Below, piece after piece: positions 34,766 through 44,766 of a DNA stretch of 64,000 nt (position 1 is the first letter of the stretch; every line of letters begins with the position of its first letter). The DNA is taken from positions 868,001 to 932,000 of the forward strand of contig JAGSNX010000001.1 of the NCBI GenBank assembly GCA_018139225.1, read 5' to 3'. The translations under genes and the position numbers were made by a program. This DNA comes from Microvirga sp. SRT01. GTDB taxonomy: Bacteria; Pseudomonadota; Alphaproteobacteria; Sphingomonadales; Sphingomonadaceae. The notes under the pieces were generated by a model, which had not been told where the DNA came from, did not search any database, and saw only the letters and a program-made list of their open reading frames with translations.

Positions 34766-36135
34766 TACGCGCCCTTCAGCCCCGCGATGACGCGGGCGAG
34801 GCCCACCCCGTTCGATCCCTTGACCAGCACCGCGTCGCCCGGCGCGATCATCTCGCGTGCGGCGGCCAGCGCTGCGCTCGCGTCGGCGCAATGGACGATA
34901 GCAATTCGGCCCTCAAGCCTTTCCGCAAGCGGGCGCATCGCTTCGCCGACCAGAACGGCCGCTTCGACGCGCGCCGCCAGCATCGGCTCCGCCAGCCCGG
35001 CGTGGTAATCGGCCGACGCGTGGCCGAGTTCGCGCATCTCGCCCAATACCGCGACATGCCGCCCGGCTTCCTCGCCCAACACCGCGAGCGTCGCGCGCAT
35101 CGATGCCGGGTTGGCGTTGTAGGCCTCGTCAATCACCAGCGCCTCGCCTCCACCGGGCAGCGTCGCCGTAAACCGCGCGCCCCGCCCGGCCAGCCCGCCC
35201 AGCTCCGCCAGCGCCAGCCCGGCCAGCCCCAGATCGCCACCGACCGCATCGACCGCCGCCAGCACCGCCAGCGCATTCGACACCCAGTGCGCGCCCGGCT
35301 GCGACAGCGTGAAGCTCAATTCCTTCTCGCCGATGCGCGCGGTCACGAAGCTGCCGCCGGTCGGTAACCGCATCGCCTCGACCGCGCGGACATCGGCGGC
35401 CTTGTCCGTCCCGAACGTCACGGTGCGCGCTGCATGAGGCTGGGCCGCCGCGATCAGCCGGTCGCGGTGCGGGCTGTCATAGGGGACGATCGCCGTCCCG
35501 CCCGGCTCCAGCCCGGCGAAGATTTCGCCTTTCGCATCCGCGATCGCGCTCTCGTCGCGGAAGAATTCGGTGTGCGCCGGCGCAATGGCGGTGACGATCG
35601 CGACATGCGGCCGGACGAGCGTGGTCAAATGCGCCAGCTCGCCGGCGTGGTTCATGCCCATCTCCAGCACCGCCGCGCGAGTCGCCGCCGGCATCCGCGA
35701 CAGGCTAAGCGGAACGCCCGTATGGTTGTTGTAGCTGAGCACAGACCGGTGTGCCTGACCCCGCCAGATGCGATCGAGACAAGCGTACAGCGCCTCCTTC
35801 GCGCTGGTCTTGCCGACCGATCCGGTGACGCCGATGATCCGCGCCTCGGTCCGCGCGCGGCTGGCGCGGGCGAGGTCTTCCAGCGCGGCGAAGCTGTCCG
35901 CGACGCGAACGTGCGGATACCCGCAGTCGTCGCTGACGATCGCCCCCGCGGCACCCTGCGCGAACGCCTGATCGAGGAAGCGATGACCATCCGTCGCCTC
36001 GCCCTTCAGCGCGACGAACAGGTCGCCCGGCCCAACCTCGCGGCTGTCGAACGCGACCCCGGACACCGCGAAGTCGACTGAGGCAGCACCTCGCGTCGCC
36101 GTGGCGATGTCGCCAGACGTCCAGAGCGCCGTCAC
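34765..36135 (-). CDS. murF: UDP-MurNAc-tripeptide--D-Ala-D-Ala ligase
   Basis: 456 aa Mur ligase that adds D-Ala-D-Ala to finish the stem. [17 protein letters not shown] is the N-terminal motif, GSVGKTSAK (105-113) the ATP loop; [15 protein letters not shown] and GEMRELG.....YHAGL are in the C-terminal parts. A 166-bp gap to murE contains no gene I can support. Confidence 0.96.
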   Translation of the reverse strand: MTALWTSGDIATATRGAASVDFAVSGVAFDSREVGPGDLFVALKGEATDGHRFLDQAFAQGAAGAIVSDDCGYPHVRVADSFAALEDLARASRARTEARIIGVTGSVGKTSAKEALYACLDRIWRGQAHRSVLSYNNHTGVPLSLSRMPAATRAAVLEMGMNHAGELAHLTTLVRPHVAIVTAIAPAHTEFFRDESAIADAKGEIFAGLEPGGTAIVPYDSPHRDRLIAAAQPHAARTVTFGTDKAADVRAVEAMRLPTGGSFVTARIGEKELSFTLSQPGAHWVSNALAVLAAVDAVGGDLGLAGLALAELGGLAGRGARFTATLPGGGEALVIDEAYNANPASMRATLAVLGEEAGRHVAVLGEMRELGHASADYHAGLAEPMLAARVEAAVLVGEAMRPLAERLEGRIAIVHCADASAALAAAREMIAPGDAVLVKGSNGVGLARVIAGLKGA

Positions 36136-36301
36136 CGCCCCGCCCCGTAACGAAGACCGAGCTTCGGCCGAGCCTGCCCCAAGACATTCCCCACGTTAGC
36201 ATCAACGCGGGGGCCCGTTTCTATGTAGCGCGCCGCGACAACAGTTCGTTGCACAGCTAGCAGCGAAACCGGCTTGCCACCACTCGACACACTAGCATCG
36301 T

Positions 36302-37723
36302 TCACCCGGCACACTCCCGCGCCACGGCGACATCGTCGAACGGCAGCACCAGATCGCCGACGATCTGCCCCTGCTCGTGCCCCTTGCCCGCGATCAGCAC
36401 GATATCCTCCGCCCCGGCTTCGCGAATTGCGGCGGCGATGGCGGCGCGGCGGTCGCCGATCTCGATCGCGCCGCGCGCACCCGCCAACACTTCGCGCCGG
36501 ATCGCCGCCGGATCTTCAGTTCGGGGATTGTCGTCGGTCACGATGACGCGGTCCGCCTGCTGCACGGCGACCTGCCCCATCGTCTCGCGCTTGCCCGGAT
36601 CGCGGTCGCCGCCCGCGCCGAACACCACGATCAGGCGTCCGCCGGCATGCGGCTTCAGCGCGGCGATGGCCGCCTCGATCGCGTCGGGCGTGTGCGCGTA
36701 ATCGACATAGATCGGCGCGCCGCTCTTCGCGATCGCCGCCCGTTCCAGCCGGCCGCGCACCGGCTGCAACCGCGCCAGATCGGAGAGCGTCCGCGCCACG
36801 TCGCCGCCGGTTGCGATCACCAGCCCGGCCGCGACCAGCGCGTTCGCCGCCTGATACGCGCCGATCAGCGGTAGCCGCACCTGATAGGTCGAACCGTCCG
36901 CCTCGATCGTCAGCCCCTGCCCCAGCAACGTCGGATCGCGCCCCACCAGCCGCAACGTCGTGCCGCGCGTGCCGACCGTGACGAGCCTGTTGCCTCGTTC
37001 CCGCGCCAGATCGACGACGCGCGCCGCCTCGGCATCGTCGGCCCACACCACCGCCGTTCCCTCCGGTGCCAGCACCTCGGAGAACAACCGCATCTTCGCG
37101 GTCAGATAGGCAGCCATGTCGCCATGATAGTCGAGATGATCGCGGCTCAGGTTCGTGAACGCCGCCGCCGTCACTGACAGCCCCTCGGTCCGATACTGCG
37201 TCAGCCCGTGGCTCGACGCCTCGAACGCCAGATGCGTCACGCCCTCTCGTGCCAGCCCCGCGACGTTCGACAGGAACGTCACCACGTCCGGCGTAGTCAG
37301 TCCGGTCGTCACCCGCTCGTCCGCGGTCGTCACGCCAAGCGTACCGATCGAGGCAGCATGATGCCCCGCCATTCGCCACAACTGCCGCGTCATCTCGACA
37401 GTGGAAGTCTTGCCGTTGGTCCCCGTGACCGCCACCGCGCACGAGGGAAACGGCCCGAAGAACCGTGCCGCCGCCCGCGCGAACGCCGCACGCGGCTCAT
37501 CGTCGGCGATGTGCACCGCGCCCTCGACCACCGCCTCCGGTCTCGCGATGACCGCGATCGCCCCGGCGCGCACCGCATCGGCGATATAATCTTCGCCGTT
37601 CACCCGCGCGCCGCGGAACGCCCCGAACACCGTGCCCGGCGCGACCTTGCGGTGGTCGATCGCGAAGCCGGTGACGACCGCGTCCTCGTTGCCGCCTTCG
37701 CCGATCAGGCTGCCCAGCTTCAT
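36302..37723 (-). CDS. murE: UDP-MurNAc-L-Ala-D-Glu--2,6-diaminopimelate ligase
   Basis: 473 aa Mur ligase adding the third residue. DHRKVAPGTVFGAFRG is the N-terminal motif, GTNGKTST (101-108) the ATP loop, and DNPR at 398-401 is the motif specific for meso-diaminopimelate, so the wall is of the DAP type. HLAFEASSHGLTQYR is another family mark. Lies 22 bp after ftsI. Confidence 0.96.
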   Translation of the reverse strand: MKLGSLIGEGGNEDAVVTGFAIDHRKVAPGTVFGAFRGARVNGEDYIADAVRAGAIAVIARPEAVVEGAVHIADDEPRAAFARAAARFFGPFPSCAVAVTGTNGKTSTVEMTRQLWRMAGHHAASIGTLGVTTADERVTTGLTTPDVVTFLSNVAGLAREGVTHLAFEASSHGLTQYRTEGLSVTAAAFTNLSRDHLDYHGDMAAYLTAKMRLFSEVLAPEGTAVVWADDAEAARVVDLARERGNRLVTVGTRGTTLRLVGRDPTLLGQGLTIEADGSTYQVRLPLIGAYQAANALVAAGLVIATGGDVARTLSDLARLQPVRGRLERAAIAKSGAPIYVDYAHTPDAIEAAIAALKPHAGGRLIVVFGAGGDRDPGKRETMGQVAVQQADRVIVTDDNPRTEDPAAIRREVLAGARGAIEIGDRRAAIAAAIREAGAEDIVLIAGKGHEQGQIVGDLVLPFDDVAVARECAG

Positions 37724-37745
37724 CGCGCGCTCACCCGCATCGCAC

Positions 37746-39461
37746 TCACTGCCCGGTCGGCATGCGGCGGCTGGGGTCGTCCCACAGCGTCGGCACGATG
37801 TCGGACACGTCGATGTCGCGGTTCTCGTCGGGCATCACGCCCAGGATCGCACCCACGCGGCTGATCGTGCGGCCAACGGCCGGTGCGGCGTTGTAGGCAG
37901 CGGTCTTCCACCCGCCAGTCTCCTTCGTCCCCAGCGGCGAATCGAGCATCGCCAGCACGACATAGCGCGGGGCATCCATCGGGAAAGCCGTCGCGAAGGT
38001 GGCGACGTTGCGCGACCGATCGTAACCGCCTGCCACGGCCGCTTCCGCCGTACCGGTCTTGCCGCCGACGCGGTAGCCCGGCGCTTCGCCCCGGCGACCG
38101 GTGCCCCGCTGCACGATCAGGCGCAGCATCTGGCGCATCCGTGCGCTCGTCTGCTCGCTGATGACGCGGCGGCCGACCGGCGCGTGGCTGGGGTCGATCT
38201 TCAATAACGTCGCCGGTCGCCAGATGCCGCCATTGACCAGCGCGGCATAGGCGCTGGCGAGGTGAAGCGGCGTCACCGCGATGCCATGACCATAGGCCGT
38301 CGTCATCGTCGTCGTCCGCGCCCAGTATTTCGGCCAGAGCGGGCGGCCCTTCTCGCGCAGTTCGATATCGGGCTTGGTGTCGAATCCCAGCTTGCGGAAC
38401 ATCGTCTGCATGCGCTCCGGCCCAACTTCGTCGGCGACGCGCGCGGTGGCGATGTTGGACGAATAAATCAGCGTCTCGGCCATGTTCAGCCAGCGCTTGG
38501 GATCGCCGCGCTCGTCATGGATCGTGTAGCGGCCGACCTTCAGCGGATGCGTCGCGTCGAAGCGGCGCTGGAACGACGTGACCACGCCCGTGTCCATCGC
38601 GGTCGCCATCGTGATCGGCTTGAACGTCGATCCCAGCTCGAACACGCTTTGCGTCGTGATGTTGCGCAGCTGCTCGCTGCCCGCCATGCCGACGCGGTTC
38701 GGGTTGAACGTCGGCAACGACACCATCGCGATGACCTCGCCGGTCGCCACATCGAGGACGATCCCGCCCGCTCCGCGCGCGGAGAAGGTCGTCATCGATC
38801 GGCCGAGTTCGCTCTCCATCGCCGCCTGCACGCGCGTGTCGATCGACAGCGCGACCGGCTTGCCCGCGGTGGCGGGATTGGTCAGCCGCTCGTCCAGCAC
38901 GCGCTCCATGCCGCTCATGCCGTGGCCGTCCGTCGACAGGAAACCGAGCGCGTGGGCCGCCATCGTCGACTGCGGGTAGAGGCGCTGGGTCTCGCGCGCG
39001 AACACGATCGCGGGCTCACCCAGCGCATTCACCTGCTCCACCAGCGCCGGGGAAGCCCGCTGCTGGAGATAGGTGAAATTCACATCCTTGGTCAGCTGTC
39101 CATAGAACCACGCCTGATCCCCGCGGTCCGGCATCAGCGCGGCGAGGCGCGACGCGAGCTCCATCTTGTCGCCCATCAACTTGCGTGGGTGGACGCCGAT
39201 CGTCCAGGCGTCGATCGTCCGCGCCAGCGGCGACCCGTTGCGGTCGACGATATCGCCCCGCGCCGCCAGCGTCGCCACGGCCGTGCGTGCTTCGCTACCC
39301 GCGAACGCCGCCAGCATGCTCAGCCGCCCGATCACGACCAGCACCGCCACGCCGAACAGCAGCAGCAGCATCATCAGCCGCGTGTGCGACGTCGCGACCA
39401 GCGCGTGGCGCTGCTTCGGCGTGTTACGCTGTTGCACGGGACGGGCGACCAACGTGGTCAC
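37746..39461 (-). CDS. ftsI: Septal transpeptidase FtsI (PBP3)
   Basis: 571 aa class B penicillin-binding protein. One membrane helix (about 29-52), the pedestal domain, and the transpeptidase domain with active Ser278 in GSTFKP, YSSNIA as the SxN motif and GGKTGTAE as the KTG motif. It cross-links septal peptidoglycan together with FtsW. The ATG overlaps the ftsL stop by four bases. Confidence 0.96.
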   Translation of the reverse strand: MTTLVARPVQQRNTPKQRHALVATSHTRLMMLLLLFGVAVLVVIGRLSMLAAFAGSEARTAVATLAARGDIVDRNGSPLARTIDAWTIGVHPRKLMGDKMELASRLAALMPDRGDQAWFYGQLTKDVNFTYLQQRASPALVEQVNALGEPAIVFARETQRLYPQSTMAAHALGFLSTDGHGMSGMERVLDERLTNPATAGKPVALSIDTRVQAAMESELGRSMTTFSARGAGGIVLDVATGEVIAMVSLPTFNPNRVGMAGSEQLRNITTQSVFELGSTFKPITMATAMDTGVVTSFQRRFDATHPLKVGRYTIHDERGDPKRWLNMAETLIYSSNIATARVADEVGPERMQTMFRKLGFDTKPDIELREKGRPLWPKYWARTTTMTTAYGHGIAVTPLHLASAYAALVNGGIWRPATLLKIDPSHAPVGRRVISEQTSARMRQMLRLIVQRGTGRRGEAPGYRVGGKTGTAEAAVAGGYDRSRNVATFATAFPMDAPRYVVLAMLDSPLGTKETGGWKTAAYNAAPAVGRTISRVGAILGVMPDENRDIDVSDIVPTLWDDPSRRMPTGQ

Positions 39462-40117
39462 CGCTTGCGCGCTTCCGCCCGGGCGGAGGAGAGGATGTCG
39501 CTGAACGTGCTGTCGGACAGCAGCTTGCGATCGAGCATCGCCACGGCCTGCGGCCGGACCTTCGCGACGGCCGCGGCGGCGCGGACGACACTGGCCTCGA
39601 CGGCGCGCGCCGGTGCAGCCTGCGGCGTGGCGACGACGGCAGCAACGCGGACGGCGGCGGGCGTGCGGAGCGCTGGGGCGTTGGCGGCGACCAGCGTCAT
39701 CGCAGCCTGCGGCTGCGTCACCTGCACCGGCTGCGGCTGATTCAGCGGCTGCTGAACGCCCGACGGCACGAGCAGCGCGGCGGTCTGCATGCGGCCGTCC
39801 TTCATCGCCGGCATCATCGGCTGAGTCACGTCCAGCGCGGCGAGCGCACCCTCATCGCTGACGAACTGGCGGGCGACCGGCGCGGACAGCGCGAGCGTGT
39901 CGCCGTTCCACTTCTCCAGCTGCGCCAGGTTCGCGCGCGTGTCGAACTCCGTCTCCAGCGCGCGGATGTCGCGCTGCGCGGACAGGATGCGACCGTTCAG
40001 CTGCTCCAGCTTCTTGCGCTCGGTGGCGACCTGCAGCGACACGAGATAGAAGCCGAGCACGACCACGACGGCCCCGCCGAACCACCCGATCCCCTTCAGT
40101 CGATACGCCGCCGTCAT
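39458..40117 (-). CDS. ftsL: FtsL-like division protein with long C-terminal extension
   Basis: 219 aa between rsmH and ftsI, the ftsL place. Short cytoplasmic part, one membrane helix (about 11-29, [19 protein letters not shown]) and a periplasmic coiled coil (about 30-75, [28 protein letters not shown]) as in FtsL. The rest (about 95-219) is an Ala/Pro/Val-rich tail not seen in ordinary FtsL of about 100-120 aa. FtsL activates FtsWI with FtsQ and FtsB. The overlap with rsmH (ATGA) fixes the start. Assignment rests on place and topology, as FtsL is poorly conserved. Confidence 0.82.
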   Translation of the reverse strand: MTAAYRLKGIGWFGGAVVVVLGFYLVSLQVATERKKLEQLNGRILSAQRDIRALETEFDTRANLAQLEKWNGDTLALSAPVARQFVSDEGALAALDVTQPMMPAMKDGRMQTAALLVPSGVQQPLNQPQPVQVTQPQAAMTLVAANAPALRTPAAVRVAAVVATPQAAPARAVEASVVRAAAAVAKVRPQAVAMLDRKLLSDSTFSDILSSARAEARKR

Positions 40118-41085
40118 ATTGTCGCCTCCTGTCGCCCGTTCGCCGCACTGGCGGGGGACGCCCCCCACGCCGGGGCCTCCGTCCGCGTCGCCATCCGCAA
40201 TGTCGCGGAGCGCGCACGCGGGTTGCGTGCCAGCTCCGCCTCGCCGGCGCGCACCGCGCGACCGACCTTCTGAAAACTCGGGGCCGCCGCGGCACTGGCC
40301 TGCGGCAGATGACGCGAACCTGAAGGCGCACCGCCCGACCGGTCGCGCAGGAAGCGCTTGACCATCCGGTCCTCCAGACTGTGGAACGTCACGATCGCCA
40401 GCCGCCCGCCCGGCTTCAGCACGCGCTCCGCCGCCGCCAGCCCTTCGGCCAGTTCGTCCAGCTCGCGGTTGATGTGGATGCGGATCGCCTGAAAGGTCCG
40501 CGTCGCCGGGTCCTTCTTGTCGTGCGGCCGGTAGCCCAGCGCCTTGCGCACCACCGTCGCCAGTTCTCCCGTCCGGGTCAGCGGCCGTGCCGCGACGATC
40601 GCGCGCGCGACCCGGCGCGACTTGGGCTCGTCGCCATATTGGTAGAGCACGTCGGCAATCGCCTCTTCGTCCGCCTCGTTGACGAAGTCCGCCGCGCTCA
40701 TCCCGGCCTGTGCCATCCGCATGTCGAGCGGTCCGTCCGACTGGAACGAGAAGCCCCGCTCCGCCTGATCGAGCTGCATCGACGACACGCCAATATCCAG
40801 CGTCACGCCGTCGACCGGCGACTCGATCGCCGATTCCATCGCGGAGAAATCGGCCTGCACCAGCGTCAGGCCATCGATCGCCCCCTCGACCACCGCCGCC
40901 TGTCCCGCCAGGATTGCATCCGGGTCGCGATCGAACGCGATCACCCGTACGCCTTTCGCCAGCAGCGCGCGCGTGTAGCCGCCCGCTCCGAAAGTCCCGT
41001 CGATCATCGTCTCGCCCGGAGCCGGAGCGAGCGCGGCGACGACCTCGTCGAGCAGCACGGGAACATGAGGCGCCGAGTCGCTCAC
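40114..41085 (-). CDS. rsmH: 16S rRNA (cytosine1402-N4)-methyltransferase RsmH
   Basis: 323 aa SAM-dependent methyltransferase (formerly MraW). [36 protein letters not shown] binds [32 protein letters not shown] and [23 protein letters not shown] are hallmarks. The start is GTG overlapping the mraZ stop (GTGA). The C-terminal 30 residues are variable. Confidence 0.96.
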   Translation of the reverse strand: MSDSAPHVPVLLDEVVAALAPAPGETMIDGTFGAGGYTRALLAKGVRVIAFDRDPDAILAGQAAVVEGAIDGLTLVQADFSAMESAIESPVDGVTLDIGVSSMQLDQAERGFSFQSDGPLDMRMAQAGMSAADFVNEADEEAIADVLYQYGDEPKSRRVARAIVAARPLTRTGELATVVRKALGYRPHDKKDPATRTFQAIRIHINRELDELAEGLAAAERVLKPGGRLAIVTFHSLEDRMVKRFLRDRSGGAPSGSRHLPQASAAAAPSFQKVGRAVRAGEAELARNPRARSATLRMATRTEAPAWGASPASAANGRQEATI

Positions 41086-41612
41086 AGCGTCAGCCCCTTC
41101 TGCATCATATGGAAACGCGCCGCCGCCTTGACGTTGTCGGCGATGTCCGGTTCCGCGATCAGCGTCGCCGGGTCCCAGATCTCGATATAGTCGAGCACGC
41201 CGTAGAAGAACGCATGCTCGCCGATCGACGCGTAGAAGCGTGGAAACGCTGGCATGATGAACCGGCCGGAACCGTCGAACGGCACCGCTTCGCCCGCTGC
41301 CGCGCGACGCTTGATGTTGTAGTCGAACTCGCCGCCCGGCCCGGTATGCTCCGCCTCGCGCCGGTCGAGCTGCTCGGCCAGGATGTCGAGATAGCCCTGA
41401 TCGTAGGCGACCAGGCATTTGCTCTTCTGGTGCGGGCCCACGATTACCGTGCCGCCGGTCTTCCCGTCCGCCTTGGGCGCATTCGCTGCCAGTGTGGTCC
41501 GAAGTGAGGAAGGTATGGCGACCCGGCCCTTGTCATCGACAAGTCCGATCCCTTCGCCCTGATACCGACCCCTGACCAACACGCCGCTCCGCACCTGGCG
41601 CGCACGCTTCAC
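41082..41612 (-). CDS. mraZ: Transcriptional regulator MraZ
   Basis: 176 aa with two AbrB-like MraZ domains: [13 protein letters not shown] (about 26-38) and the second [13 protein letters not shown] (about 112-124). MraZ represses its own dcw promoter by binding tandem repeats upstream. The frame opens with GTG at 41612; another start slightly inside is possible since no strong ribosome-binding site is seen. First gene of the dcw cluster. Confidence 0.92.
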   Translation of the reverse strand: MKRARQVRSGVLVRGRYQGEGIGLVDDKGRVAIPSSLRTTLAANAPKADGKTGGTVIVGPHQKSKCLVAYDQGYLDILAEQLDRREAEHTGPGGEFDYNIKRRAAAGEAVPFDGSGRFIMPAFPRFYASIGEHAFFYGVLDYIEIWDPATLIAEPDIADNVKAAARFHMMQKGLTL

Positions 41613-41716
41613 CGCCCCGGAACCCGACCTTCGCCGCGTCCCGGCCGCACATTGCGACCGATGAAACCATGCCCCTGTGTGGAACGGGGTGTATCAAGGG
41701 TTAACCCGGTCGGCAA

Positions 41717-41741
41717 CGGGATTTTCGGGGAAATCAGGGGA
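41717..41741. promoter_or_regulatory. MraZ-box-like triple direct repeat
   Basis: CGGGA-ttttc-GGGGA-aatca-GGGGA on the plus strand: three nGGGA words with 5-base spacers, giving the 10-bp period of known MraZ boxes (TGGGN-N5 repeats). It lies about 105 bases upstream of the mraZ start. The words are on the strand opposite to mraZ. The rest of the gap 41613-42000 shows no gene I can support beyond a weak 42-codon frame at 41821-41949. Confidence 0.4.
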
Positions 41742-42000
41742 AACGATGCCGGGTTTGGGTGTAACTTTCAGCCATACTGGGGACGCACCGCGGGAAAGCG
41801 TTGCTTGCGGGGGAGATGACATGCGTCCGCGCGACGGCATCACCCGCCCGGGGCATCACCCCCCGGCAGCATCGCCGTGGATCCGCGCGGGACGTGAAGC
41901 AGAGTCGGGCGTGCTCGTGACGGGTCTGCCGCACGGTGCTCCGCAATGATCGTCATGATGCCGGAACCCCGGCGTCGGTCGGCGCTGGCTCCGAAATATA

Positions 42001-42030
42001 ACAGCCCGGCGTGTCTCCACGCCGGGCTGT
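42001..42030 (-). terminator. Strong terminator after the lipoprotein gene
   Basis: A perfect 13-bp stem (42001-42013 with 42018-42030), loop tctc on the plus strand, followed on the minus strand by TTATATTTC. It isolates the lipoprotein gene from the dcw promoter region. Confidence 0.8.
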
Positions 42031-42067
42031 GTCGCGATCGGCATGCCGCCGTCCGGCGGACTGTCCG

Positions 42068-43171
42068 TCACTGGATCGGCGATTCGTTATATTCACTGTT
42101 GAGTTCTGCCGCCGCCGTGTTCTCATCACTCGCCCGGCGCGCAACCGTGTTCGCGCACATCGCCTTGGTTTCGGCGTCCGGTATCTCGATCGCCGCGCCC
42201 GTCTTGTCGTAATCGGGGTTCTTGCCGAGATAGCCGATGCAGAACATCAACACCTCGTTGATCGAGGGGCGGGTGACGATCTTGACGATCGCCTGCGCCA
42301 CGTCGCGCACGGCCTCGTCCGATGGCACGCTGCCGCCGCCACCCGGGACGACCACGCCCGGTTCGGTTGCTGCGCCGGTCGACGCCGCCCCCTGACCACC
42401 GCCAAGCGCCAGCGTCTGACCCAGACGGGCATCCAGCTTGTCCAGCGTCGCCTGTCTGGTAGCCAGAACCGACTTTGCGCGTTGGCATGCGGTCCACGCA
42501 TCGAGCGGCGGCTTCGCATCATTGTCTGCGGGTGCGACGGTGACCTTTTCGCAATCCCCCTTCTCCAGCGCGATCGCGTAGCCGATGGATGAGTCTCCCA
42601 CCGCATCGGCGGCCTCCTGCCGGTCCTTGCGGCTGGCGACGACCAGATCGATCAGGGCAGCGTTGGGGACCGCCGCACTCGTGCCGCCTGCCGAGATCAC
42701 CGTGGACGGCGGCCGGATCGTGCGCGTCAGTTGCTCGATGGCCAGCACCGTGACCATCGTCTGCTGGTCCCTCGCCGCCTGCACGACAAGAGTCGCCTTG
42801 CTGATCCCGTTGGACAGATAGCGTTCGCACGTCCGGTACAGCGACTCGCGCAGCAGGTTGATCGTCTGGGTGCGCTCGATCGTCGCCCCGCTTAGCGACA
42901 GCCCCGCCGCCAATTGCCCCGACTGCGTCTTGACGTCCGCCTCGCCCGCGATGGACGCGCTGATCGCGGCGAAAGTATCGGGTGCGGCTTCGGCACACAT
43001 CCGCAAGTCGCCTCCGCCGCGCGGCACGAAGAAGGAACTGCGCTGATAGGCATCGACCGTCAGGACATGCGGATTTGACGGGTCGATCGGTCGGCTATGA
43101 TAGATGGTGCCAAGCTCCGCGCACCCTCCGGTCATCGACAACAACGCTACGGCATAGATTTTCTTCATCAT
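42068..43171 (-). CDS. Lipoprotein of unknown function
   Basis: 367 aa. MMKKIYAVALLSMTGGC has a lipobox with Cys17. The mature part has a mixed alpha-helical look, a run of conserved-looking segments (RMCAEAAPDTFAAISASIAGEA, RTQTINLLRESLYRTCERYLSNG), a Gly-rich low-complexity stretch (GGGQGAASTGAATEPGVVVPGGGGS) and six or so cysteines. I do not recognise the family. It is a single-gene unit: terminator behind it and an 18-bp palindrome before it. The second ATG is three bases inside. Confidence 0.75.
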   Translation of the reverse strand: MMKKIYAVALLSMTGGCAELGTIYHSRPIDPSNPHVLTVDAYQRSSFFVPRGGGDLRMCAEAAPDTFAAISASIAGEADVKTQSGQLAAGLSLSGATIERTQTINLLRESLYRTCERYLSNGISKATLVVQAARDQQTMVTVLAIEQLTRTIRPPSTVISAGGTSAAVPNAALIDLVVASRKDRQEAADAVGDSSIGYAIALEKGDCEKVTVAPADNDAKPPLDAWTACQRAKSVLATRQATLDKLDARLGQTLALGGGQGAASTGAATEPGVVVPGGGGSVPSDEAVRDVAQAIVKIVTRPSINEVLMFCIGYLGKNPDYDKTGAAIEIPDAETKAMCANTVARRASDENTAAAELNSEYNESPIQ

Positions 43172-43180
43172 ACCATCCCC

Positions 43181-43198
43181 CCGTTCGACGTCGAACGG
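43181..43198. promoter_or_regulatory. 18-bp perfect palindrome upstream of the lipoprotein gene
   Basis: CCGTTCGACGTCGAACGG, a perfect inverted repeat without spacer, 10 bases before the ATG at 43171. It could be an operator for a dimeric regulator or a 5' mRNA hairpin that covers the ribosome-binding region. Confidence 0.4.
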
Positions 43199-43363
43199 CG
43201 CGATGATCGTCCAAATTGCGACGGGTTCACTCGGGGATCGGTCGGATACGGATGTTCCGGTGGGACGACGACCGACCCTCATCCTTTCGGATCAGGTACT
43301 TGCTTCAAACCGCAGACGAAATAATCCGGAGGTCACATCCGATCCGGCGCAACCGCTCCGGTA

Positions 43364-43639
43364 TCAGCGACTCACGTCTGCCCCATCCTGCACGTTCGCG
43401 CCCGGCGCTGCGCCCATTTGCGCCAGCGGTTCGCCTTCGACGGGGATCGGTGCGGCATCGTTGCCGGCGGCCATCGACGCGACGAGGTTCGCCTGCGCCG
43501 TGCCGGCCACGGGGCGTTCGCGAGTCGCGGAGCCGATGATCGCGCTGGCCAGCGCGATCAACAGCACCACCGCGGCCAGGCCGATCACACCGACCTTCAC
43601 ACGCTGCACCGTCTGGGATGGTTCGGAAACGCCATTCAT
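43364..43639 (-). CDS. Small membrane-anchored protein downstream of cysK
   Basis: 91 aa. One membrane helix (about 16-37, VGVIGLAAVVLLIALASAIIGSA) near the N-terminus and a polar, Ala-rich outer part without cysteine. The start MNGVSEPSQ was chosen because it places the helix normally; the open frame upstream runs through cysK. It lies 35 bp downstream of cysK on the same strand. No named family recognised. Confidence 0.65.
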   Translation of the reverse strand: MNGVSEPSQTVQRVKVGVIGLAAVVLLIALASAIIGSATRERPVAGTAQANLVASMAAGNDAAPIPVEGEPLAQMGAAPGANVQDGADVSR

Positions 43640-43674
43640 CGGTATACCCGACTTAGGCGATTTGCGACGAATTC

Positions 43675-44667
43675 TCAAGCTACCGCTCGATCCAGCCCCT
43701 TTTCGGCACGCCACGCCGGGTCGTGCAAGGTCGAAAGATAGCGAAACCCGGTGTCGCACAGGATCGTCGCGACGCGTTTTCCCGGTCCCAGATCGCGACC
43801 CAGCCGCACCGCACCCGCGACGTTGATCCCGCTCGACAGGCCCAGGCACAAGCCCTCCTCGTCGAGCAGCCGCCGGACCCACTCATATCCTTCTGCATCC
43901 GAAACCCGGTACTGCGTGTCGATCGGCGCGCCTTCCAGATTGGCGGTGATCCGCCCTTGGCCGATGCCCTCCGCGACCGACGATCCTTCGGACTTCAGCT
44001 CGCCATGCGCGTAATAATCGTACAGCGCTGCACCGTAGGGATCCGTCAGCGCGATCGTCACGCCCTCGTCATGCGCCTTCAGGCCCAGCCCGACGCCCGC
44101 CAGCGTGCCCCCCGTCCCGACCGCGCAGGTGAAGCCGTCGACCCGCCCCTCCAGCTGCGTCCAGATCTCCTCCGCGGTGCCGACGATGTGCGCCCGCCGA
44201 TTGGCGATATTGTCGAACTGATTCGCCCAAACCGCACCCGGCGTCTCCTCGGCGATCCGGCGCGACGTGTGGACGAAGTGACAGGGCGACGAATAGGGCG
44301 CGGCCGGCACCAGCACCAATTCGGCGCCGAGCGCGCGCAGCGTGTCCATCTTCTCCCTGCTTTGCGTCTCCGGCATGACGATGATCGTCCGGTACCCCTT
44401 GGCATTGGCAACCAGCGCCAGGCCGATCCCGGTGTTGCCCGCCGTGCCCTCCACGATCGTCCCGCCGGGTTGCAGTGCACCACGCTGTTCCGCATCCTCG
44501 ACGATGAACAGGGCGGCGCGGTCCTTTACCGACGCACCCGGATTGGTGAACTCGCATTTGCCGAAGATATCGCACCCACTCGCCTCGCTTGGCCCCTTCA
44601 GCCGGACGAGCGGGGTATTGCCGATGAGAGACAGCGTGTCGGGAACGATGGCGGTGGGAAAGGTCAT
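43675..44667 (-). CDS. cysK: Cysteine synthase A (O-acetylserine sulfhydrylase)
   Basis: 330 aa PLP enzyme making L-cysteine from O-acetylserine and sulfide. PLP lysine is Lys48 in NPGASVKDRAA; the substrate loop EGTAGNTGIG (73-82) and the phosphate-binding GTGGTLAG are present. The start MTFPTAIVPDTL is set by the family; MWTI four codons earlier is possible. Divergent from vapB across a 99-bp gap. Confidence 0.93.
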   Translation of the reverse strand: MTFPTAIVPDTLSLIGNTPLVRLKGPSEASGCDIFGKCEFTNPGASVKDRAALFIVEDAEQRGALQPGGTIVEGTAGNTGIGLALVANAKGYRTIIVMPETQSREKMDTLRALGAELVLVPAAPYSSPCHFVHTSRRIAEETPGAVWANQFDNIANRRAHIVGTAEEIWTQLEGRVDGFTCAVGTGGTLAGVGLGLKAHDEGVTIALTDPYGAALYDYYAHGELKSEGSSVAEGIGQGRITANLEGAPIDTQYRVSDAEGYEWVRRLLDEEGLCLGLSSGINVAGAVRLGRDLGPGKRVATILCDTGFRYLSTLHDPAWRAEKGLDRAVA

Positions 44668-44719
44668 GATCGTCCACATAGGCGCTGCACCCCCGCGACC
44701 CAAGCGACCGCCGCTTCGT

Positions 44720-44734
44720 TGCAGCCAAGCTGCA
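44720..44734. promoter_or_regulatory. Inverted repeat TGCAGC-CAA-GCTGCA, possible operator
   Basis: A perfect 6-bp inverted repeat with a 3-base spacer, 33 bases before the vapB ATG and in the divergent gap with cysK. Nearly the same site is at 17930. It could be the VapBC operator or a general promoter motif. Confidence 0.4.
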
Positions 44735-44766
44735 CTGATGGTAGAAGGTGAATGGAGGAGGTAGAC

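Noticed and set aside
36136..36301. Open frame in the murF-murE gap
   Set aside because: It runs into both neighbours and has no start site, motif or codon bias.
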